A stretch of 64,000 bases of DNA, taken from Ferdinandcohnia sp047246645. GTDB lineage: Bacteria; Bacillota; Bacilli; Bacillales; Bacillaceae_L. The notes under the pieces are model-generated. The model was not told the DNA's origin, did no database searches, and worked only from the letters and a program-made list of their open reading frames with translations. Below are positions 17,327-25,500 of the stretch, one piece after another (positions within the stretch are counted from its first letter, which is position 1; each line of letters starts with the position of its first letter). The DNA is taken from assembly GCF_047246645.1 (NCBI RefSeq), contig NZ_JBFOKR010000022.1, positions 10,248 through 74,247 on the forward strand. The letters run 5' to 3'. The position numbers and the translations under genes were made by a program.

Positions 17327-20300
17327 TAGGCATGATATCAAGAAGTTATCGAAAAAATAAAACTGTATTTTGGATACCGGCTGTGTTGTTGGTTGTATTG
17401 TCGGTAGCGTTGTTTAGTGGGAATGTATTTTCAGAAGGAGATATTGAGAGAAAGGTCATATTTAATAATGATGAATGGGATATTTCAGAAGACTTTACAA
17501 AAGAATGGCTCTCAAATCAAGACCAGATTACTTTTAAGGTGGATTTGACGGAAGACTATCAAAACTATTTGGAGTCAATAAAAGTTCCAGAAGAACCACA
17601 GGAAGAAGAACTAAGTAACCCTGGCGGTGATGGTAGCGAACCAGAAAACCCGGTAGATGGAACAGAAAATAGTACGCCTGGTGAGGAACCAGCACCTCCT
17701 GTTGTAGGTATTCCTTTTTCAGCAACTACTGAAATTGGAACAACGTCAATCAAGGAAGTTGAAACTGATGGAGCGTTTCAAGGCTTATATGAGGTTACTG
17801 TCACTGTGCCTGCTGAAACTGAAGATTTAGTTATTCCAATACATATTGATTTTGCAAATAATGACTGGAATATTCCTAATGACGTGGCAGCATCTTTTTC
17901 AATTGAAAGAGATACAAGTGCTCCAGGAATCTCCTTTACTGGAGTAGGCGAAGATAATCCAATTGAATACAAAGATGTTGCAATAAAAATCAGTATAAGT
18001 GATGAGAATTATAATCCTGCAAATGTAAATGTAACTGTTAAAAAAGATGAAATAGATTTTGTTATTGAGGATGAACTTGATTGGAGTTCGGGAGAGGAAA
18101 CAATTACTTTTAAGCAAGCTGGGGATTATGTAGTAACAGTAACAGCAACGGATAAAGCCGGGAATGTTACGAATCCTCCTGCAACAAGATTATTCTCAAT
18201 CTACAAGAAGGAAGCGGAATTTAATATTAAAAATAAAACTAGCAATGGTTTTTACAATGGGAATGTAGAAATTGAAGTAATAAATGATATCAGAATGTCT
18301 AATTTTGAGGCAACAATTGAAAAAGATGGTATTCCAATTACAGTCACACCGAATTTTTCAATTGGAGGGAGAAAAGCAACTTTAAAACTACAAGATGAAG
18401 GAGCTTATCAAATCAAGGTTTCCTTTAATGATAGAAGGCAGCAGGAAAAATACGTGCTTGGTCCGCACACCTTAACAATTGATAAAACAAAGCCTGTTGT
18501 AACAATTGCTGGGGTGACTGAAGGTAACAAATACAAGGAATCAAAAGAAATCTCTTTTAATTTAACTGAGAAAAATGAAGATACAACTAAAAGACTATTA
18601 ACAGTTAAACGCAATGGTACAAAGTACCTTGAGGTAAAAGGTGTAGAGGCTTTTTCAAATCGAACTTTTACTGAAGATGGCAGTTATGAAATAGATGTAA
18701 CCTCTATTGACCTAGCAGGAAATGAAGATGATTTTAAACCGGTTACTTTTACGATTGATACAACTGCCCCTGAACTAGCCATTACAGGTGTAGAAAATAA
18801 TGGTTATTATAAAACTGATAGAGAAGTAGTGATGACTGCATTTGATGAGTTGACTCTAAACGAGACTAAAATTAATGCGGTAATTGAAAAGGTTGGCGAT
18901 TCAGAGTTTAAAGCAGATGTAACATTCTCAAAAAAATCGGGTACTACAGCTGAAGCAAAGTACTCTTTTAAAAATGATGGGGAATATCGTATTACTCTAA
19001 ATTCAACTGATGATGCAGGAAATACTGCAACTGAAAAGACTGTTACTTTTACAATGGATAAAACAAAACCTGTTATTAATGTAACTGGGGTAGAGAATAA
19101 CTCTAGATATGCCGAGGATAAAAATGTTCAGATTGATGTAAGTGATATAAATCTTGAGGATGCTGATGTAGCAGTACTTAAAAACGGCAAAGAGTATACG
19201 ATCGATCCACTTGAGGTGAAAGATGGTGCGGCTACAACTTCACACTTATTCACTGCAGATGGCGTATACCAGCTTCAAATCAGTGCTAAGGATAAAGCAG
19301 GAAATCAGCATTCGTCTACTATACAGTTTACAATCGATAAATCTGTTCCAGAAATTTTATATTCAATTGTAAATGGAACTTACTTTAATGAGAATCAAGT
19401 AAACTTGACTGTTTCGGTTGAAGATTACACACCGTTCCTTCCAGAAATAACAGTCATAAGAAAGCATAATGGTGAAACAACAGAAATTCCAACTGGTGAA
19501 TGGGCTGACGAGGTTGTATGGTTATTTACACAAAGAAAAACGATAAACCTAGTAGACGAAGGGGAGTATTTTGTAACGGTAACAGCTACGGACTACTTTG
19601 GAAAAGAAAGTACAAAAGAACTAGCGTTTACTATCGACCGTACGTTGCCTGAAATTTCAGTTGCAGGTATTCCGAATAAGGGATTTGTTCAAAAGAACAA
19701 TCAGTTAACAATTAATATAGATGACCTACATTTTAATTCGGACTTACTAGAGGTTAAGGTCAATGGCAAAGTAGTGGAAGATGCTAATTGGGAAGAAACA
19801 GAAGCAGGTTATTTGTTTACTCAAACCTTTGAGAAAGATGGAGAATACGAGGTCATTGTAAATGCGGAGGACTTTGCTGGAAACAAAGCAAATGAAAAAC
19901 AACATACATTTACGGTTGATAATATTGCACCTGTTATAAAAATTGACGGTGTGAAAAACGGTACCTATTACGATAAAAAACAAAAGGCAACAATTAAAGT
20001 AAATGAACTAAACTACAAAAATAATAAAGTTACTATTAGTGTTACAAGAAATGGAGGCTCTTATCCATTTAACGAATGGAAGAACCAGGATGTGGAATCA
20101 AGTCTTGAAATACCTTTCAATGATGATGGAGATTACGTTGTAACGGTAGCAGCTACTGATGCTGCGGATAATAGTGGGGAGAAGCAAGTGGTAGCATTTA
20201 CCGTAGACGAAACGTACCCTGAACTCGAGATAAAAGGTGTTGAACATGATTTCAATTACAAAGTAAATAAAGAAGTTGAGTTTATTGTAAGAGATACAAA

Positions 20301-22206
20301 CATTGACACTACTTCACTTCGCGTTACAAAGAATGGTAAGGACTATCAAGTAGGATCATTTACTAAGTCAGGTTCAGTGGCAAGTCTTACTCATACATTC
20401 AAAGAAGAAGGTGAGTATGTACTTAACTTTGAATCTACTGATAAATCAGGTAATAAAACAAAGCATAATCAAATTTTGTTTATTATCGATAAAACAAACC
20501 CAGTTGTAAAAATTGATGGAGTTGATCATCAATCTTTCAATCCAACAGGTAAAAGAGTTACTGTATCGGTTGATGAACTGAACTTTACTACTAATGAAGT
20601 TGAATTAACTGCAACAAAAGATGGGGCTACCTTTAATATTGGTGCTTGGAAAAACTCTAGTAAACTATCTAGCCTAAGCTATAACTTTAATGACGACGGT
20701 TTATATACAGTTGGCATTAGAGCTACGGATAAGGCAGGAAACGGACCAATTAGTGCAAGCAAGACATTTACAATCGATACTACAAAGCCAGCAATTGAAA
20801 TTACCGGTGTAGAGAATGCTCAACATTACAATATTGATAAACCAGTAAATGTTGCTATTAGGGACGTAAACCTAGATGTAAATCGTATTACTGTAACAAG
20901 AGATGGAAGAGGCTATAACGCTGGTGCTTTCTCAGTTTCGAACAATACAGCTAGACTAAGTCATAACTTCAGCCAAGAAGGTGACTATGTGATCCAAGTA
21001 GCAGCAATTGATAAGGCTGGAAATGAATACAGTCAACAAATTGCTTTTACAATCGATAAAACAGATCCTGTAATAACACCTAAGTTTAGAGGTCAAAGCC
21101 GTGTGATTACGGATGGCGAATATATTAATGAAGTGTTTACACCTGAATTTGCACTTGCTGAAAGTGAAGATACGATAGTTTCTGTTACATTAAATGGATC
21201 GAATGTTACAGGAAGAGTTCCAACTGCGTCTCAAGAAATAACATATAACTACAATGTGGTAGCCAGAGATAAAGCGGGTAATGAATCAACCCTTCAAATT
21301 AGCTTTATCGTTGATACCACAAGACCATCGCTAACTATTTCTGGGATATTGGATGGGTTCTTTAATAAAAACCAGGCACCAACTGTTAACTTCTCTGACC
21401 GATATTTAGATCGTGAACGTTCATATGTTACATTGAATGGCCGCCCGTTTGAAAATGGAATTACCCTTGAAGACGAAGGTGATTACACATTAAAAGCTGA
21501 GATATTTGACTTAGCGAATAACGTTTCAGCACGTACAATTATATTTACAATTGATAAAACATCACCAGTAATTAAGTTTTCAGAACCAATTTCAAATGAG
21601 TACTTCAATAAAACAATTATGCCTGAACTATTAATAGAGGATATGAGTGCTTATGATATCATCTCACTAACTTTAAATGGTCAACCATATAATCTTGGAG
21701 ACCCAATCGAAGAAGAAGGAAAGCACGTATTATTCTTTGAAGTAAAAGATAAAGCGGGTAATATCCAGCAGTTAAGCGTTGAATTCATCATTGATAAAAC
21801 AGCACCAGCTGTTGTGTATGAAGGCGTAAAAGCAGGCGAAACGTACCATGACCCTGTAACAGTTTCAATTAAATTAGATAATCCAACTGATGACCTTAAA
21901 TCCGTGACAATTAATGGTGAGCTTTTTGAAGCAGATGTTACAAATGAAGATGGAAATCAAGTCATTACAACAACGTTATCAGAGATTAATACGTATAAAA
22001 TAGAAGTTCATGCAACTGATGTTGCGGGGAATGAACATACTGAGGAAATTTCCTTTGAAATCGTTGAGAAAAGCGTACTTGTTAAGTTCTACGAGAATAA
22101 AACTCTATTCGCAGGAACAATCGTAGGTCTTGCAGGAGCTGCTGCTGCAGGAGCTGTCGCACTAAGACGAAGCATCATCCGCCGTAGAGACGCGAAAAAT
22201 GTGTAA
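17323..22206 (+). CDS. Giant Ig-repeat surface protein with N- and C-terminal membrane anchors (candidate EsaA/YueB counterpart)
   Basis: 1627 residues. An uncleaved-looking N-terminal anchor (WIPAVLLVVLSVALF, residues 18-32, basic before it) and a Pro/Glu linker lead into about 15-16 tandem bacterial Ig-like domains of about 95 residues, each ending near F-T-I-D-K-T-x-P. The C-terminus is LFAGTIVGLAGAAAAGAVAL followed by RRSIIRRR, a second anchor with a basic inside tail. Both ends are thus in the membrane and the repeats lie outside. EsaA/YueB has that topology and is the surface-spanning T7SSb subunit. GTG start overlaps the previous stop (GTGA), so it is coupled to the TM motif protein. 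No LPXTG is present. The counterpart role is inferred. Confidence 0.8.
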   Translation: MIGMISRSYRKNKTVFWIPAVLLVVLSVALFSGNVFSEGDIERKVIFNNDEWDISEDFTKEWLSNQDQITFKVDLTEDYQNYLESIKVPEEPQEEELSNPGGDGSEPENPVDGTENSTPGEEPAPPVVGIPFSATTEIGTTSIKEVETDGAFQGLYEVTVTVPAETEDLVIPIHIDFANNDWNIPNDVAASFSIERDTSAPGISFTGVGEDNPIEYKDVAIKISISDENYNPANVNVTVKKDEIDFVIEDELDWSSGEETITFKQAGDYVVTVTATDKAGNVTNPPATRLFSIYKKEAEFNIKNKTSNGFYNGNVEIEVINDIRMSNFEATIEKDGIPITVTPNFSIGGRKATLKLQDEGAYQIKVSFNDRRQQEKYVLGPHTLTIDKTKPVVTIAGVTEGNKYKESKEISFNLTEKNEDTTKRLLTVKRNGTKYLEVKGVEAFSNRTFTEDGSYEIDVTSIDLAGNEDDFKPVTFTIDTTAPELAITGVENNGYYKTDREVVMTAFDELTLNETKINAVIEKVGDSEFKADVTFSKKSGTTAEAKYSFKNDGEYRITLNSTDDAGNTATEKTVTFTMDKTKPVINVTGVENNSRYAEDKNVQIDVSDINLEDADVAVLKNGKEYTIDPLEVKDGAATTSHLFTADGVYQLQISAKDKAGNQHSSTIQFTIDKSVPEILYSIVNGTYFNENQVNLTVSVEDYTPFLPEITVIRKHNGETTEIPTGEWADEVVWLFTQRKTINLVDEGEYFVTVTATDYFGKESTKELAFTIDRTLPEISVAGIPNKGFVQKNNQLTINIDDLHFNSDLLEVKVNGKVVEDANWEETEAGYLFTQTFEKDGEYEVIVNAEDFAGNKANEKQHTFTVDNIAPVIKIDGVKNGTYYDKKQKATIKVNELNYKNNKVTISVTRNGGSYPFNEWKNQDVESSLEIPFNDDGDYVVTVAATDAADNSGEKQVVAFTVDETYPELEIKGVEHDFNYKVNKEVEFIVRDTNIDTTSLRVTKNGKDYQVGSFTKSGSVASLTHTFKEEGEYVLNFESTDKSGNKTKHNQILFIIDKTNPVVKIDGVDHQSFNPTGKRVTVSVDELNFTTNEVELTATKDGATFNIGAWKNSSKLSSLSYNFNDDGLYTVGIRATDKAGNGPISASKTFTIDTTKPAIEITGVENAQHYNIDKPVNVAIRDVNLDVNRITVTRDGRGYNAGAFSVSNNTARLSHNFSQEGDYVIQVAAIDKAGNEYSQQIAFTIDKTDPVITPKFRGQSRVITDGEYINEVFTPEFALAESEDTIVSVTLNGSNVTGRVPTASQEITYNYNVVARDKAGNESTLQISFIVDTTRPSLTISGILDGFFNKNQAPTVNFSDRYLDRERSYVTLNGRPFENGITLEDEGDYTLKAEIFDLANNVSARTIIFTIDKTSPVIKFSEPISNEYFNKTIMPELLIEDMSAYDIISLTLNGQPYNLGDPIEEEGKHVLFFEVKDKAGNIQQLSVEFIIDKTAPAVVYEGVKAGETYHDPVTVSIKLDNPTDDLKSVTINGELFEADVTNEDGNQVITTTLSEINTYKIEVHATDVAGNEHTEEISFEIVEKSVLVKFYENKTLFAGTIVGLAGAAAAGAVALRRSIIRRRDAKNV
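17893..22070 (+). repeat. Tandem Ig-like domain repeats inside the giant surface protein
   Basis: About 15-16 units of roughly 285 nt each. The boundary motif [FL]-[TIS]-[IVM]-[DE]-x-[TS]-x-[PA] followed by an x-I-x-G-[VI] strand recurs through the region. Units also share Y-x-V-x-V-x-A-x-D-K-A-G-N before the boundary. Similarity is clear in protein but low in DNA, so the array is old and not recently amplified. Confidence 0.85.
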
Positions 22207-22238
22207 TTACTGAAGGGTATAAGTTGGTAAAGTCCTTT

Positions 22239-22274
22239 AAAATAGGTATCCGCTTAAGTGGATACCTGTTTTTT
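22239..22274 (+). terminator. Terminator of the T7SS island
   Basis: AGGTATCC pairs with GGATACCT around a GCTTAAGT loop and is followed by GTTTTTT. It lies 35 nt after the Ig-protein stop and should end the transcript. A second hairpin (TGGGGTAAC/GTTACTCCA, about 22343-22365, then TTTTCTT) may be a back-up. Confidence 0.85.
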
Positions 22275-22414
22275 ATGAATAGTTTTATTATAGGAGTAAA
22301 TTTTAGAAGAATTGAACGTAATATGATAAGAATATTGAAATGGGGTAACTTACGGTTACTCCATTTTCTTATGCCTCAAACAAATAAAGTGCAAATTCAG
22401 GGGAATAACACAAT

Positions 22415-22474
22415 AGTGTCCGCCTGAGGTGGACAAATCGGTGAAAGTGTATTTCTGTGGTGCCTGGCACCAGA
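22415..22474 (+). repeat. Dispersed repeat family C, copy 1
   Basis: Contains GTGTCCG, GGTGGACAAATCGG, TGTATTTCTGTGGTG and the near-palindrome GGTGCCTGGCACC. Related copies are at 27573-27632 and 34461-34516. The rest of 22207-22599 holds only the terminators and an unproven promoter (TTTACA, 17 nt, TAATAG near 22523-22551) for the next gene. Confidence 0.7.
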
Positions 22475-22599
22475 CTGATTTAGGTCTTTCCTCTCATTCC
22501 TCACAGATTTATTATAATTTTTACATGAAGTTTACAGGCTATTAATAGAATACAGATAAGATTGGTTTAGAAGCTTAGAAATAAATAGTGGAGGTACGT

Positions 22600-25500
22600 A
22601 TGAGAGGGAAACGTGTGAGGAACAAGTTTAAAAAAGGGTTAGTGTTTTCTGTTGTGCTAGTAATGTTGCTTTCAAATGTTAGTTTTACAAGTAATTCAAA
22701 CCCTGTGTATGCTGAGAAAACGGATGAGACCACAAACGCAACTCCACAAGAGAAAGCAGAAAATAGTACTAATAAGACACAAGAAGAAACAACTCCAGAG
22801 ATGCCTACAGACGAATCCGAGGCAGGACAGACAACACCTACAGAAGAAACCAGTGATACCCCGGAAATTCAGCACACACCAGTTACTGAAGTAAATTCAT
22901 CAGAAGATATGGTGATTACTGCTGAGATAACAAGTTCAACTGAATTCAATGCCTCACTTCACTATCAGATTGCAGAAGGTGAAGAATTTAAAATTGTTCA
23001 AATGAACCTGCTGGAAGGCGCAGCCTACCAGGCTATCATTCCACAGGAGGAACTTTCAACTAACAATTTACGCTATTACATAGCTGTCACACAAACAAAT
23101 AGTGAAGTAGTTTTCCCGAAAGGTGAGCCTATTGAGGTAGTAGTTTCTCAGGAATATCAATATACTACTGAAGAAATAGCACCTTCATCAGAAGCAGATT
23201 ATAATAATCTACCTCACTTATTAATTACTGAAATCTCACCAAACACAGCAGGCGGTGGAACTGATTATTATGAGTATTTTGAGCTATATAACAATACAAA
23301 TCAACCACTACCTTTATCAAATTACTCATTCATCTATCGATATACTGATACCGGAAATGAACTGCCCTTTTTACTACCAGTCACTACAATAGAACCACAA
23401 CAGACACTTGTTTTTTGGTTCAATAACGGAGATAAAACACTATCGGACTTCAATGCAAACTTTGGTGCGGAGCTAACAGGGAATCAGGTTGTACAATTCA
23501 AAGATGCATTCCCTGGGTTTGCAAATGGAGGAAACCGTGCCATTGCAATAAAGGACCATACGGGTATGGAGGTCATATCAGCCAGCTATCTCAGCGGTGA
23601 AAGTGATAATACCGGAGCGGTTATTGAATACAAATATCCAACAACAAGTACTGAAATGGAGAAATACCAGGTATTAACCTCACCAACACCGGGGAGCATC
23701 GAACTAGTTCAAGTGCCGGAAACACCAGTAACTCTACCTGATATTCCAGAGGACACAGAAGCACCAATTATTACTCACACACCTGTGACTAGGAGCCAAC
23801 CATTAACTCCGGTATTTGTAGAAGCAAATGTAAAAGATAACATTACAGTTCCGATCGTTACGCTTCATTATAAAAAAGAAAGTGATCCTGATTTTTCAAC
23901 GATTCCGATGACTCCTAATGGAGAAACATACACTGCAGAGATTCCTAGCTTTGATGTATACGAATCGATTATCTATTTCATTGAAGCGACAGATGGTGTG
24001 AATTCTAGTCATACGGAGCAATACTCCATTCAGGTGGAGCAGCCTGATGTTGAGTATGAAAAAATACCGTATCTACTAGTTACTGAGATAGTACCTGATT
24101 CTACAAATGTCGGTTCATCTGATGGGTATGAATTTATTGAAATCTATAATAACAGTAATAAGGATTTAAATTTTAAGGACTACAAGCTGTATTACCGATA
24201 TGGGACTGACCCAGCGACAGATGTGGTTTGGCCATCTATACCTGAGGATGTTATCGTACCTGCTGGAGAAACACTGGTGTTTTGGATTATTAATTCCCAA
24301 AACACACAGGCTACTGTAGCTGATTTTAATGCGAACTATGGTTCAAGCTTAGTTGAAAATAAAAATATCGTTAAAATCTTTAGTGATGGAATGGCAAACG
24401 GCAGTATGCGTGGACTAGTGGTTGGTACAAATACTCATAAAGAGATATCAGTTGCATACTACAATGATGAGCCAAATGTAGATGATACCCATGCAAATAA
24501 AGGAATCATCTATCAATATCCATTAGATAAATCAACAGTTGTAAAAAAGGTCGGAATACTGGATGCGACGCCAGGTCAAGTAGAAGGATTCCAGGTCCCT
24601 GGTAAGCGCGTTCAAATGGAGGAGGATACAGTTCCGCCTACTATCGAAAACCTAACAACTGTAACAGAGGTTAATCAGAAGGACAATATTGATATCGTAG
24701 CTAACGTAACTGATGATAAAGAAGTAAAATCAGTACGCCTCTTTTACAAAATAGATAATCAGGACACGTATCGAGAAGCAATTTTACAAGAAAATTTCGA
24801 TGATTTACTTTATCATCATACAATTTTCTCACCTGATTTAATTGGTAATCAGTATGTTGACTATTATTTTGTAGTTTCTGATGGCAGTACAGAGGTCACA
24901 AGTGAAACCTACCGCGTGACAATTACAAATGATCTTGATTTCTCAAGCTTACGAGTAAATGTTAAAAATGATGAGTTGCTCATTGGAGAAAAGGTACTAA
25001 AGGCTACCTCTGCAAAGGATGGCCCAGAAGATATTAAAATGTTTATCGATGGAAATGAAATAAAAGATGGATTATATCAATCCGTTGAGCATACCGCTTA
25101 CTTTGCGTTTGATGTTAATGGCCTCAATACGTATTTTCAAAATGCTGTAACAATGGGTGAAGAAGTTCTTTACATTATGGATGACGACTGGCTAACACAG
25201 TGGAAGACGTTTAGTATTCCAATTTCACCTGAACGCCTAGCTGTTGGGGATACAGTTATTACAGTGCGGTCAGGAAATAAGGCGTCGCCATTTGATTTAG
25301 GTTCAGCAGAAAACCGTGATGATTATGATTTGAAAAATGTCCGCCTCGTACTCGCAGATGGAACAATCATTAGAGACCCTGCTTACAGTGACCAAAATCA
25401 AATTTTAAAAATGAATGATGCAAACCCATTTGTTGATTTTACATTTTCAATTTCTAATAATGAAGCACGATCAAGAACCTATAAGTGGGACACAACTTCA

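Noticed and set aside
17893..22070. CRISPR array or recent DNA tandem repeat
   Set aside because: Repetition is at protein domain level (about 95 residues) with low DNA identity and no spacers.
22343..22375. Riboswitch or ncRNA in the hairpin-rich gap 22207-22599
   Set aside because: Hairpins are short terminator-like stems; no riboswitch core could be recognised.
22224..22427. A 67-codon ORF after the Ig giant
   Set aside because: It runs through two terminator hairpins and into repeat C and lacks a ribosome site.
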